From Boudabousia liubingyangii (GTDB taxonomy: Bacteria > Actinomycetota > Actinomycetes > Actinomycetales > Actinomycetaceae): a stretch of 64,000 bases of DNA. Below are positions 34,309-43,604 of the stretch, in pieces. Under the pieces are notes generated by a model that saw nothing but the letters and a program-made list of their open reading frames with translations, made no database searches and was not told the origin of the DNA. Where the stretch lies: positions 22,224 through 86,223 of the forward strand of contig NZ_MQSU01000001.1 in NCBI RefSeq assembly GCF_001907245.1, given 5' to 3'. Position 1 is the first letter of the stretch; each line of letters begins with the position of its first letter. The position numbers and the translations under genes are program-made.

Positions 34309-35844
34309 ATGAGCGATTCCAAAGATACTGCGAAAAAAGACCAAAAAGAGTACGCCACCGGGAATGAGAATCGGGCTCCCAGCCCCTTCCCGCAGGCCTT
34401 CCGTGATTTCATCGGTTCCAACTGGGGACCGCGCGAGGATGCTGGCGTCACCCGCCAGGCGGTAGCTGACTACCTTCCGGCCCGTCACGAGGCCGTGGGC
34501 GCAAACTTCCCCGGACAGCGTCTAGTACTACCCGCGGGCACCTACAAGCAGCGCTCCAATGACTGCGATTACCGTTTCCGTGCGCACTCAGCTTTCGCGC
34601 ACCTCACCGGCCTGGGCGGCGAGCTAGAACCCGATGCGGTACTAGTGCTTGAGCCCCAACCGGAAGGTTCCGCCCAGTCGCACAAGCCGGTCCTGTATTT
34701 CCAGCCGCGCGCCTCTAGGTCTTCCGAGCAGTTCTACGCCGATTCCACCTATGGCGAGTTCTGGGTAGGCCCGCGTCCCTCTTTGGAAGAGATGGAGACC
34801 ATGACCGGCCTAGACTGCGCCCCCATTGATACTTTGGGTGATGCCCTCGCTAAGGATGCCGGCCTAGTAAACCTGCGTGTGGTTCCGGGCGTTGACACTA
34901 AGGTTGAAAGCCTAGTCAACGAGGTTCGCCAGCAGGCTGGCCTACCCTTCGGTAAGGACGCCACCTCGGAAGATAAGGACTTTGAGCGGGTCCTTTCCGA
35001 GCTACGTCTAACCAAGGATGAGCACGAGGTGGCCGAACTTCAGCATGCCGTCGACGTCACCTATGCGGGCTTTGAGGGCATCATTAAGTCTCTGCCGCGC
35101 GCCGTGGGTCACCACCGTGGTGAGCGCGTCATTGAAGGTGCCTTTGGGGCGGTAGCTCGTGAAGAAGGCAATGGCTTGGGTTATGACACGATTGCCGCTT
35201 CTGGTAACCACGCTAATACCCTGCACTGGATCGACAATGATGGCCCGGTTCGCCCCGGTGACCTAGTCTTGGTCGACGCTGGTTGTGAAGTTGATTCCCT
35301 CTACACCGCTGATATCACCCGTACTCTGCCGGTGGATGGGAAGTTCACTGAGGCTCAGGCTGAACTCTACAATGCCGTCCTAGAGGCCTGTGAGGCGGCC
35401 CTTGAGGCTGCAAACCAGCCGGGCGCTAAGTTCCGTCACCTGCATGAAGCCGCCATTAAGGTCCTAGTTAAGCACTTGGATGCCTGGGGCATTCTGCCGG
35501 TCAGCCAGGAAGAATCCCTGTCACCCCAGGGCCAGCAGCACCGTCGTTGGATGCCGCACGGCACCAGCCACCACCTTGGTTTGGATGTGCACGACTGTGC
35601 CCAGGCCCGCCGTGAAATGTACGTGGAGGCAGAACTGGAACCCGGCATGTGCTTCACCATCGAACCGGCCTTGTACTTCCGCAGCGATGACCTACTAGCC
35701 CCGGAGCGCTTCCGCGGAATGGGTGTCCGTATCGAAGATGACTGCCTAGTCCAGGCTGACGGGAAGGTGATTCGCCTTTCTGAGGACATTCCTCGCACGG
35801 TCGAAGATGTTGAAGCTTGGATTGAGCGCGTCCAGAACAGCTAA
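34309..35844 (+). CDS. pepP: Xaa-Pro aminopeptidase (M24B)
   Basis: The 511-residue cytosolic enzyme removes N-terminal residues preceding proline. The M24 domain carries the two-metal ligands: the Asp pair in LVDAGCEVDSLYTADITRT, the His in SHHLGLDVHD, and Glu in TIEPALYF and RIEDDCLV. The N-terminal creatinase-like domain contains YRFRAHSAFAHLTGLGGE. AGGAG precedes the ATG. Confidence 0.92.
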   Translation: MSDSKDTAKKDQKEYATGNENRAPSPFPQAFRDFIGSNWGPREDAGVTRQAVADYLPARHEAVGANFPGQRLVLPAGTYKQRSNDCDYRFRAHSAFAHLTGLGGELEPDAVLVLEPQPEGSAQSHKPVLYFQPRASRSSEQFYADSTYGEFWVGPRPSLEEMETMTGLDCAPIDTLGDALAKDAGLVNLRVVPGVDTKVESLVNEVRQQAGLPFGKDATSEDKDFERVLSELRLTKDEHEVAELQHAVDVTYAGFEGIIKSLPRAVGHHRGERVIEGAFGAVAREEGNGLGYDTIAASGNHANTLHWIDNDGPVRPGDLVLVDAGCEVDSLYTADITRTLPVDGKFTEAQAELYNAVLEACEAALEAANQPGAKFRHLHEAAIKVLVKHLDAWGILPVSQEESLSPQGQQHRRWMPHGTSHHLGLDVHDCAQARREMYVEAELEPGMCFTIEPALYFRSDDLLAPERFRGMGVRIEDDCLVQADGKVIRLSEDIPRTVEDVEAWIERVQNS

Positions 35845-35885
35845 TCCGGGCGGCTAGCAAAAGTTTCTAGATTTCGAAACTAGCC

Positions 35886-36800
35886 ATGACTAAGGAACCT
35901 CAAGTGCCCGCGGGCGGATTTTGGCGTAAGGCCATTATTCCCCTGCGGGCACTTTTGCTACTGAGCCCGCTGGTATTCATTGCTGGCTGGGTTTATGCCT
36001 ACAACCTATATTTCGATTCTCCGGCCACAAAACCTGAGTACCCCTCTTGGGTGCACCTAGTAGCGATGATCTTCTTTACGTTGATTATCTTGGTGTTGTT
36101 CTTGGGTGTGATCATGTATTTGGCTAGTACATGGAAATACTTCCGGGAGCACCCAGATTATGTGCCCGCGACCCTCTGGGAGTCGGTTAGTTTCAAAAAA
36201 GAGGTAAACCAGATTAGCCAACAATTGGGGTCACTTCCGGCCACCATTTCGGTAGCCCAGGCCCCGCAGGCGCTCACAGTTTTATTGCTCTGTCAGGGCC
36301 AACCGATGGATGACCATTCGGGCTACCCGAACCCTTACTGTTCAGAATCCACCTTAACTCGTGAGCTTTCTGGGGATGGGCTAGCGAAGTTACTTTTTGC
36401 GGCCTACCAACAGAAGTCCCATCCCCTCCCCCAAGGCTATTTGATGCTCAGGGAGATTGTGAATACGCACGGGGTAAAGATCGCCTCCGCTTTGGAGTCA
36501 GCCGAGGGTTTGCGTGATGTGCACCCGCTGGCTCCTCTAGATGCTGAAGGCCTTTTGTGTTTAACCTCCGATGGGGCTTTTGCGCCCCCTCGACTGACGC
36601 TAAATGAGCAACGAGTCTTTAGGTTCCGCATGAACTTTGACGAGGTCGCCCCAGCCCATTTACGAAATACTTACGCGCCCCTCGAGATTGGCCAGTTTTA
36701 TGGTCAACAGTTGCGCCTGGTCAGTACGCTTTTGGAAGCCCCGCCAGAGTTGGAAGCCCCACCAGACTTGGAAGCCCCACCAGACGATTTTGAGCGCTAA
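35886..36800 (+). CDS. Membrane protein with tandem C-terminal repeat, unknown function
   Basis: The 304-residue protein has two membrane helices at about residues 15-40 and 55-82. A soluble C-terminal domain of about 200 residues follows, with no family I recognise. The last 23 residues come from three tandem copies of an 18-base unit (36732-36785) giving LEAPPE, LEAPPD, LEAPPD. A likely terminator directly follows the stop. Confidence 0.65.
   Translation: MTKEPQVPAGGFWRKAIIPLRALLLLSPLVFIAGWVYAYNLYFDSPATKPEYPSWVHLVAMIFFTLIILVLFLGVIMYLASTWKYFREHPDYVPATLWESVSFKKEVNQISQQLGSLPATISVAQAPQALTVLLLCQGQPMDDHSGYPNPYCSESTLTRELSGDGLAKLLFAAYQQKSHPLPQGYLMLREIVNTHGVKIASALESAEGLRDVHPLAPLDAEGLLCLTSDGAFAPPRLTLNEQRVFRFRMNFDEVAPAHLRNTYAPLEIGQFYGQQLRLVSTLLEAPPELEAPPDLEAPPDDFER
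36732..36785 (+). repeat. Three tandem 18-base repeats in a coding region
   Basis: Units at 36732-36749, 36750-36767 and 36768-36785 differ at two positions. Each encodes LEAPP plus Glu or Asp. The number of copies is likely to vary between strains. Confidence 0.9.
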
Positions 36801-36836
36801 AAAACCGCCGCAGGGTTATTCTCCTGCGGCGGTTTT
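36801..36836. terminator. Bidirectional terminator
   Basis: AAAACCGCCGCAGG (36801-36814) pairs with its perfect complement at 36823-36836 around eight bases. It ends in TTTT in both directions between convergent genes. Confidence 0.9.
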
Positions 36837-36887
36837 AAGTTTTAATGGCCTCTTAAAGCTTCGGCTGAAAGCTTCTGGCCGGTCAGA

Positions 36888-37643
36888 TTAGCGGCGTGAA
36901 CGGCGGGAGGGAATGTTCTTGAAGGGATCCTCTCCCGGCTTCAGGTCAAAGGGGCCACGGTCTTCCTGGTCATTATCGGTTGAGTCAGCTGAGGTCGTAT
37001 CCGAAGCCTGCGAATCCGAGCTACTTGCCGCTTGGTTTTCGGGAAGGTAAACGCCTTCTTGTTCCCGTAGGGCATCTAGTTCTTCCTCGTCTAGTCGGAC
37101 GCCGTAGCGCGGCGGACGCTTTGAGGGGTCATCGGCACGAGGCGGACGCTGGACGACACGCATGCGGTTACCAGGCATGTCTTTTAGTAGTTCACGGGCT
37201 CGATCAGATTCGGCCTTGACTAGGATGTCGTAGCTGCTGGCCACAACGTGGGACTGGGTGGTGACCTTGCCGCGCAAGTCAGGGCGCATGAAGTAGGCGG
37301 TCAGGCCCAGCACTAGGCCGCCAACTAGGCCAATGGAGGCTGCCATGGAAGCGGCCTGCCAGGTGGCGTGTTCTGAGACCACGAAGTACATCAGGCCGAT
37401 CATGACGCCAAACCAGAGTCCCTGCATGAGGCCAGAGAATAGGATGCGGGCGAAGGTGACCTTTCCGGTGACCTGTTCGATTAGCTTCAGATCCGTACCG
37501 ACCGTGGCGATCTGGTCTTGGTTGAAACCGGCTTCACTAAGCTTGCGTAGAGCTTCGTGTGCCTGCTCTGAGGTTTCGAAGTTGGCTACCGTTCGCCCTG
37601 TGGGCTGCGGTCCGGACTTAAAACTGAAGTTATTAATCGACAT
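36888..37643 (-). CDS. General stress protein, YflT/Gsp17M-like, with acidic tail
   Basis: The 251-residue protein has an N-terminal ferredoxin-like domain (residues about 15-60, VANFETSEQAHEALRKLSEAGF) of the stress-protein family. Two membrane segments (about 65-85 and 95-115) follow, then a second half of that domain (VVASSYDILVKAES). The C-terminus is acidic and probably disordered. The role is unknown. Its position divergent from an MgtE-N/CBS gene is common in actinobacteria. Confidence 0.8.
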   Translation of the reverse strand: MSINNFSFKSGPQPTGRTVANFETSEQAHEALRKLSEAGFNQDQIATVGTDLKLIEQVTGKVTFARILFSGLMQGLWFGVMIGLMYFVVSEHATWQAASMAASIGLVGGLVLGLTAYFMRPDLRGKVTTQSHVVASSYDILVKAESDRARELLKDMPGNRMRVVQRPPRADDPSKRPPRYGVRLDEEELDALREQEGVYLPENQAASSSDSQASDTTSADSTDNDQEDRGPFDLKPGEDPFKNIPSRRSRR

Positions 37644-37807
37644 GACTACGATTTTGCCCTATTTTTGGCCACTTTTCTTATTTTGTAGTGAGATACCCAC
37701 CACCGGTTCGCGCTGGGTGCGCCACCTTTCGTTGCTGGCCGTTAGAATAGCCTTGGTGGGCTTTTGCATGCCCACTGTCACCCGAACGCGGCCAAAAGGG
37801 AGGGACC

Positions 37808-39115
37808 ATGGCGAATATTAAACAACCACGCAAAAACCGCCTCACCCGGATTTTCGCTGGCAAATTAGCCGGTACCCCAGTATTCGACCCGATTGGTGAC
37901 CAGGTGGGTCGCGTGGCCGATATTGTCCTCCTGCTACGCTTCCGTGGGGCCCCGCGCGCCGTTGGTGTGGTCGTTGAGGTCGGTAAGCAGCGTCGCGTTT
38001 TCCTTCCTTTCAGTCGTATCACCAGCATTGAGGCCGGCGCGGTCATCATGACCGGCCGTCTAGATATTCGCCGTTTCCAGCAGCGCAACGCCGAATCCTT
38101 AGCGATCGCGGATCTCCTAGACCGACTGGTTGATTTCAAAGACGGCAGTGGTCAGGGCATGATCAGTGACATTGCCCTGCAGATGACTCCGCAACGTGAC
38201 TGGCTGGTTGATCAGTACTTTGTTGAACGAGTCCGTTCCGCCACTCTAGGCTACCGACGCACCGGCGAATCGGTCCTAGTCCACCCCGGTGAGGTAACCG
38301 GTACGGCCACTGCCGGGATGCCCCAAGATGCGTCCTCGCTATTGGAAACTCTGGACAAACTCAAGCCCGCGGACTTGGCTGATGCGCTACACGATCTTTC
38401 TGATCAGCGCATGATCGAGGTCGCCCAGCAGCTTCCCGACGATCGCCTAGCGGACGTCCTAGAAGAACTTTCTGACGATGACCGAGTCTTGATCGTTAAC
38501 GCCTTGGAAGCTAACCGCGCGGCAGACGTCCTCGATGAGATGCAGCCTGACGACGCCGCCGACCTAGTTTCAGAACTCCCCCAAGCCAAGGCCGATGAGC
38601 TCCTGGAACTAATGGAGCCAGAAGAGGCCGAGGACGTTCGTCGCCTCATGTCCTATGAGGAACACACTGCCGGTGGTTTGATGACCACCGAGCCGATTAT
38701 TCTGCCCCCGGACGCGACCGTGGCCATGCTGCTAGCTAATGTTCGCCGGGAAGATATTCCGGCCGCGCTAGCCGCAATCGTGTTCGTGACCCGTCCCCCA
38801 TTGGAAACCCCAACTGGTAAGTACCTAGGGGTAGTCCACTTGCAACGAGCCCTGCGTGAGCCTCCGCAAACACTTATCGGAACGATCCTCGATACCGATA
38901 TTGAACCGGTGGAGCCGGAAGTTTCGATTGGTACTGTTACCCGTCTAATGGCTACCTATAACCTGGTGGCTTTCCCCGTAGTTGACCCCGACGGAAAGCT
39001 CCTAGGGGCGGTTTCCGTTGACGACGTCCTCGACCACCTAATGCCCGATGACTGGCGTGACGCGGACGAAGAAATCACTGACCGCACGATTGAAAGGAAT
39101 GCTGCCCATGGCTGA
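37808..39115 (+). CDS. PRC-barrel/MgtE-N/CBS protein without membrane part
   Basis: The 435-residue protein contains a PRC-barrel-like domain (about 10-85), a second half-domain, an MgtE N-terminal repeat region (about 180-285, LSDDDRVLIVNALEANRAADV) and a CBS pair (about 295-420). It lacks the MgtE membrane channel. It probably acts as a cytosolic magnesium- or nucleotide-sensing regulator of a transporter or of the overlapping DUF1003 protein. Similar to mycobacterial Rv1232c. GGGAGGG precedes the ATG. Confidence 0.85.
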   Translation: MANIKQPRKNRLTRIFAGKLAGTPVFDPIGDQVGRVADIVLLLRFRGAPRAVGVVVEVGKQRRVFLPFSRITSIEAGAVIMTGRLDIRRFQQRNAESLAIADLLDRLVDFKDGSGQGMISDIALQMTPQRDWLVDQYFVERVRSATLGYRRTGESVLVHPGEVTGTATAGMPQDASSLLETLDKLKPADLADALHDLSDQRMIEVAQQLPDDRLADVLEELSDDDRVLIVNALEANRAADVLDEMQPDDAADLVSELPQAKADELLELMEPEEAEDVRRLMSYEEHTAGGLMTTEPIILPPDATVAMLLANVRREDIPAALAAIVFVTRPPLETPTGKYLGVVHLQRALREPPQTLIGTILDTDIEPVEPEVSIGTVTRLMATYNLVAFPVVDPDGKLLGAVSVDDVLDHLMPDDWRDADEEITDRTIERNAAHG

Positions 39116-39623
39116 GCGCCTAGACACTCCCCGGGTCCGCCGCGGCTTCTTTGCCCGCTACCGGTCAGAGCATTCCTTTGATGAAACCTTCGGCAAGTTC
39201 TCTGAAAGCTTCGCAACTTTCATGGGCACCCCGAAGTTCATCATGTATATGACGGCCTTCGTGATCATTTGGATCGCGGTTAACCTGATTGGCATATACG
39301 GCTACAGTTTTGACCCCTACCCGTTCATCCTGCTGAACCTAGCTTTCTCTACCCAGGCCTCCTACGCTGCGCCCCTGATTCTATTAGCGCAGAACCGACA
39401 GGAACAGCGTGACCGCGTGCTAGCGGAAAACGACCGCCAGCGAGCCGAGCGCAACCTAGCGGACACCGAGTTCCTAACCCGAGAGATCGCCTCCCTTCGC
39501 TTGGCCATGCAAGATGTGGCTACGCGTGACTTTGTACGCTCGGAACTACGCGACCTGCTAAGTGATCTGGTGGAAGAAATCAAGGCCGACGAACGTGGTG
39601 AAGGCCCTAGCGAAAGCCACTGA
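39108..39623 (+). CDS. DUF1003 membrane protein
   Basis: The 171-residue protein has two membrane helices (about 40-62 and 75-92) with FDPYPFILLNLAFSTQASYAAP, which is the DUF1003 signature, and a C-terminal coiled coil. The start at ATG 39108 overlaps the end of the preceding gene by eight bases and has AAAGGA upstream. The two are likely translated together and may interact. Confidence 0.87.
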   Translation: MAERLDTPRVRRGFFARYRSEHSFDETFGKFSESFATFMGTPKFIMYMTAFVIIWIAVNLIGIYGYSFDPYPFILLNLAFSTQASYAAPLILLAQNRQEQRDRVLAENDRQRAERNLADTEFLTREIASLRLAMQDVATRDFVRSELRDLLSDLVEEIKADERGEGPSESH

Positions 39624-39698
39624 GAGCCCGTAAAATAGAGGCTTCAAAGCCGGATAAACCCAAGTTTTACCCATCAACAAAGTGGAAAGAAGAAACTC

Positions 39699-40814
39699 TT
39701 GAAACCCAGTGTGGAAGCGATTAACGCCGCCCTAGAAAAAGTTATTGACCCAGAGATTCGCCGCCCTGTTACCGAACTGGGTATGATCCGCAACGTCAAG
39801 ATCAACGAAGACGGAACCGTTATCGTAGGCGTCGACCTAACCACCGAAGGTTGTCCGCTTAAAACCAAGATCAGCGCCGACGTGAAAAAGGAAGTGGGCG
39901 CAGTCGAAAACGTCACCGATGTTCAGGTCGAACTGGGTGTCATGAGTGATGAACAGAAGAAGGCCCTACGCGAAAAGCTCACCGGCCATACCGAACGCGA
40001 AATCCCCTTCACCAAGCCTGGTTGCCTAACCAAGGTTTATGCGATTACCTCCGGTAAGGGTGGCGTGGGTAAATCCTCCATCACCGCGAACCTAGCTGCC
40101 GCCTTAGCAGCCCAGGGTTTGAAGGTGGGCGTGCTGGATGCCGATATTTACGGTTTCTCGATTCCTCGCATGCTGGGTGTTGACACCCCCGCGCAGAAGG
40201 TCGACGAGATGATCATTCCGCCGGTTGCACACGGCGTAAAGGTGATTTCCATTGGCATGTTCGTACCAGACGGCACTCCCGTGATTTGGCGTGGCCCCAT
40301 GCTGCACCGCGCCCTACAGCAGTTCCTAGCGGACGTATTCTGGGGCGACCTTGACGCCCTCCTCCTGGACCTACCTCCCGGCACGGGCGACGTTGCTATC
40401 TCTATCGCGCAGCTCCTTCCGAATGCGGAGATCGTCGTCGTCACCACCCCGCAGATCGCAGCGGCCGAGGTGGCTGAACGAGCCGGCTCCATTGCCACCC
40501 AGACTAAACAGCGCGTCGTGGGCGTCGTAGAGAACATGTCCTTCCTAGAGAACCCGGATGGTTCCCGCACCGAGATCTTTGGTTCCGGTGGCGGCCAGCA
40601 GGTCTCCGAACGCCTCGGCGCTCAGCTTGGCTACCAGGTTCCGCTACTGGCCCAGGTGCCGCTAGATGTGAACCTACGTGAAGGCTCTGACCAGGGCTCC
40701 CCCGTGGTGCTACGCGAAGGCCCCGCCGCGAAGGCCCTGCAGCAGGTTGCCGAAGTCCTAGCCAAGCGCACTCGCGGCTTGGCCGGTAAGAACCTCGGCC
40801 TTTCCCCGCTCTAA
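39699..40814 (+). CDS. mrp: Mrp/NBP35-type ATPase, iron-sulfur carrier
   Basis: The 371-residue protein has an N-terminal MIP18/DUF59 domain (about 3-80) and a P-loop ATPase with the deviant Walker A GKGGVGKS (119-126). It is expected to carry iron-sulfur clusters to target enzymes. The CxxC pair used by many Mrp proteins is missing: the segment reads ENMSFLENPDGSRTEIFG. This loss is also found, as far as I recall, in mycobacterial homologues. Start is TTG 39699 with GGAAAGAAG upstream. Confidence 0.92.
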   Translation: MKPSVEAINAALEKVIDPEIRRPVTELGMIRNVKINEDGTVIVGVDLTTEGCPLKTKISADVKKEVGAVENVTDVQVELGVMSDEQKKALREKLTGHTEREIPFTKPGCLTKVYAITSGKGGVGKSSITANLAAALAAQGLKVGVLDADIYGFSIPRMLGVDTPAQKVDEMIIPPVAHGVKVISIGMFVPDGTPVIWRGPMLHRALQQFLADVFWGDLDALLLDLPPGTGDVAISIAQLLPNAEIVVVTTPQIAAAEVAERAGSIATQTKQRVVGVVENMSFLENPDGSRTEIFGSGGGQQVSERLGAQLGYQVPLLAQVPLDVNLREGSDQGSPVVLREGPAAKALQQVAEVLAKRTRGLAGKNLGLSPL

Positions 40815-40847
40815 ACTAGCGCTTTCCGGACATTAAAGCCGTAGAAT

Positions 40848-40886
40848 AACTCATCAGTGGCGTTAGTCCGCCGCTGGTGAGTTTTT
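40848..40886 (+). terminator. mrp terminator
   Basis: AACTCATCAGTGGCG (40848-40862) pairs with 40869-40883 (two G-U pairs), followed by TTTTT. It separates mrp from the methyltransferase gene. Confidence 0.88.
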
Positions 40887-40916
40887 CTTTACCCCAAAAT
40901 TAGTTAGTAGGAACTG

Positions 40917-41543
40917 ATGGATTTAGAGTTAGCCTGGGATTATTCCCGGAACTATCCCAGTGAGCCCGAACCTATGCGTCGGGCCCGTCAGGCTGCCCTA
41001 GAACTGGGTTCCGAACCAATTACTCCCGGCGAGGGCGCTCTCCTGGCAAACCTGTGCCGCATTCAGCAGACCCGTTCCGCCTTCGAGGTAGGAACCGGTT
41101 GCGGTTTAGCTTCCCTCTACCTACTTTCCGGAATGCCGCAAACGGGCGTGCTAACCAGTGTGGAACTAGAGCCGGAACTGCAGCGTCAAGCCCGTCACGC
41201 CTTAAACGAGGCTGGGGTTTCCCCGAATCGGAGCCGACTCTTCACCGGTAATGCCCTTGATCTAATGCCCCGAATGAGCCCGGGAGCCTATGATCTGGTC
41301 CTGCTGGATGGAGATCCAGAGGAAATCCCCCACTATCTGCAGCATGCGACTCGCATGTTACGCTCTGGCGGCCTGTTGGTGATTATGGATGCGCTGCTGC
41401 ACGGGGCGGTCGCTAATCCGATCCGTCGCGATCCGCTGCCCACTCTACTTCGTCAGTGCCTTGAAGTACTGGAAGAAAGTGTCGAGTTTATGCCTTCCCT
41501 AGTTCCGGCCGGCGCGGGCATCTGTCTGGCGGTCCGTAACTAG
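40917..41543 (+). CDS. O-methyltransferase family protein
   Basis: The 208-residue SAM-dependent methyltransferase has motif I AFEVGTGCGLASLYLL, an acidic motif II SVELEPEL and the metal-binding YDLVLLDGDPEEI of catechol O-methyltransferase-like enzymes. It corresponds to the gene near mrp in mycobacteria (Rv1220c type). The substrate is unknown. Confidence 0.88.
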   Translation: MDLELAWDYSRNYPSEPEPMRRARQAALELGSEPITPGEGALLANLCRIQQTRSAFEVGTGCGLASLYLLSGMPQTGVLTSVELEPELQRQARHALNEAGVSPNRSRLFTGNALDLMPRMSPGAYDLVLLDGDPEEIPHYLQHATRMLRSGGLLVIMDALLHGAVANPIRRDPLPTLLRQCLEVLEESVEFMPSLVPAGAGICLAVRN

Positions 41544-41765
41544 GTTAGTTTCACCCCCAGCTTTTAGGTTCTAGCAGGTGACCTAAAAATGGGTTTACGC
41601 AAAGGGAACGTTTCTGTATTAAAGCTTTTCTGCGCCCTCGGCAGGGAAAGTAGACTTTAGTCCCATTTGGCGCGAGGACGCGGAAAAGTCCCCCTTTTGC
41701 CCGCTCTTAGGGAAACCTAGGTCGGAGCGGGTGCACGTCACACTAAAAGCGACGAAACTGGTTAC
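41544..41765. promoter_or_regulatory. Fumarase upstream region with inverted repeat
   Basis: The repeat TTTTAGGT (41562-41569) and ACCTAAAA (41581-41588) are perfect complements around 11 bases. It may be a regulator-binding site or a weak terminator of the methyltransferase gene. The remaining 180 bases before fumarase carry no recognisable box that I can defend. Confidence 0.35.
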
Positions 41766-43466
41766 ATGACTGATTTTTTCTACTCTGATATGTTGCCGGT
41801 CGTAAAAGACGACCCTACCCCCTACCGACTGCTCACCAAAGAAGGCGTCGAGGTTGTTGAAGGCCCCGACGGCATGCAGTTCCTCAAAGTCGCTCCTGAA
41901 GCTCTGCGACTACTAACCGAAACCGCAATTCACGATATTTCCCACTACCTGCGCCCCGCTCACCTAGCTCAGCTGCGCAAGATTATGGATGACCCGGAAG
42001 CCTCCAACAACGATAAGTTCGTGGCTCTGGACCTACTAAAGAACGCCAATATTGCCTCCGCTGGGGTCCTCCCCATGTGTCAGGACACCGGTACCGCCAT
42101 CGTGATGGGTAAGCGCGGCCAGCGCGTCCTCACCGAGGGCGTTGACGAGCGCCCCATCTCCCGCGGCGTTTACGATGCTTACACGCACTTGAACCTGCGT
42201 TACTCGCAGAACGCTCCCCTGTCCATGTACGAGGAAAAGAACACCGGCTGTAACCTACCGGCACAGATCGAACTGTACTCGGACACTGAGATCGGCCACG
42301 AACTGTCTTACAAGTTCCTGTTCATGGCTAAGGGTGGCGGCTCCGCTAACAAGTCCTACCTGTACCAGGAAACCAAGGCGATCTTGAACCCCGATTCGAT
42401 GATGCAGTTCATTGAAGCCAAGATCCGCTCCCTCGGCACTGCCGCTTGCCCGCCCTATCACTTGGCCATCGTGGTCGGCGGTACCAGCGCCGAATACGCA
42501 CTCAAGACCGCTAAGTACGCTTCGGCTCACTACCTAGACGAATGCGCCACCGAGGGCGATGAGACCGGCCACGGCTTCCGCGACCTAGAACTAGAAGAAC
42601 AAGTCCTAGACCTAACCCGTAAGATCGGCATTGGCGCCCAGTTCGGCGGCAAGTACTTCTGCCACGACGTCCGCGTAATCCGCCTCCCGCGTCACGGCGC
42701 TTCCCTGCCGGTAGCGATTGCCGTCTCTTGCTCCGCGGACCGTCAGGCCCGCGCGAAGATCACCCCCGAGGGCGTCTTCCTAGAGCAGCTAGAGTTCAAC
42801 CCGGGCCAGTACCTACCGGAAACCACCGACGCTGAACTAGATGAGGCTACCGACGGTGTTTCGGGTACCGGTAAGGGTGCCGCGGTCAAGATTGACCTAA
42901 ACCAGCCGATGGATGATATTCGGGCTGAACTATCCAAGTACCCGATTAAGACTCGCCTATCGCTGACCGGTACGATCATCGTGGCTCGCGATATTGCCCA
43001 CGCGAAGATTCGTGAGCGCCTAGAAAACGGCGAGGGCATGCCGCAGTACCTGAAGGATCACCCGGTTTACTACGCGGGCCCCGCAAAGACCCCTGAGGGT
43101 ATGCCTTCGGGTTCCTTTGGCCCCACCACCGCTGGCCGTATGGACAGCTACGTGGACCTCTTCCAGTCCCACGGTGGCTCCATGGTCATGTTGGCAAAGG
43201 GTAACCGCAGCCAGCAGGTCACTGATGCTTGCCAGAAGCACGGCGGTTTCTACCTGGGCTCCATTGGTGGCCCCGCTGCCCGTCTAGCTCAGGACTGCAT
43301 TAAGAAGGTTGAGCTACTTGAATACCCCGAACTAGGCATGGAAGCGATCTGGAAGATCGAGGTCGAAGACTTCCCCGCCTTCATCGTGGTTGACGACAAG
43401 GGCAATGACTTCTTCGCCCACAGCCAGGAAGTTACCGTGACCATCGGTAAGCGTCCCGGCCTGTGA
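41766..43466 (+). CDS. fum: Fumarate hydratase, class I
   Basis: The 566-residue single-chain class I fumarase interconverts fumarate and malate using an oxygen-sensitive [4Fe-4S] cluster. Cluster-associated regions are visible: [31 protein letters not shown] and [15 protein letters not shown]. The C-terminal beta domain holds [15 protein letters not shown] and KGNRSQQV. The length matches E. coli FumA. An oxygen-labile enzyme fits a facultative or anaerobic life. Confidence 0.95.
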   Translation: MTDFFYSDMLPVVKDDPTPYRLLTKEGVEVVEGPDGMQFLKVAPEALRLLTETAIHDISHYLRPAHLAQLRKIMDDPEASNNDKFVALDLLKNANIASAGVLPMCQDTGTAIVMGKRGQRVLTEGVDERPISRGVYDAYTHLNLRYSQNAPLSMYEEKNTGCNLPAQIELYSDTEIGHELSYKFLFMAKGGGSANKSYLYQETKAILNPDSMMQFIEAKIRSLGTAACPPYHLAIVVGGTSAEYALKTAKYASAHYLDECATEGDETGHGFRDLELEEQVLDLTRKIGIGAQFGGKYFCHDVRVIRLPRHGASLPVAIAVSCSADRQARAKITPEGVFLEQLEFNPGQYLPETTDAELDEATDGVSGTGKGAAVKIDLNQPMDDIRAELSKYPIKTRLSLTGTIIVARDIAHAKIRERLENGEGMPQYLKDHPVYYAGPAKTPEGMPSGSFGPTTAGRMDSYVDLFQSHGGSMVMLAKGNRSQQVTDACQKHGGFYLGSIGGPAARLAQDCIKKVELLEYPELGMEAIWKIEVEDFPAFIVVDDKGNDFFAHSQEVTVTIGKRPGL

Positions 43467-43491
43467 GTCGCCACCGATAACTAAATACTAA

Positions 43492-43557
43492 GATCCCCTA
43501 GAGTCCGCTAAGGAAGTAGTACTTCCAAAGCTGGTAACTCTAGGGGATCAAGTTTTT
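43492..43557. terminator. Branched hairpin terminator
   Basis: GATCCCCTAGAGT (43492-43504) pairs with 43537-43549. An inner hairpin (GGAAGTAGTACTTCC) lies in the loop and five T residues follow at 43553-43557. It separates the convergent fumarase and guaB3 genes. Confidence 0.8.
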
Positions 43558-43604
43558 AGAAAAAGGATTGAGCAGGCTCAAACACCCCAGGCAGATAGTT
43601 GCAC

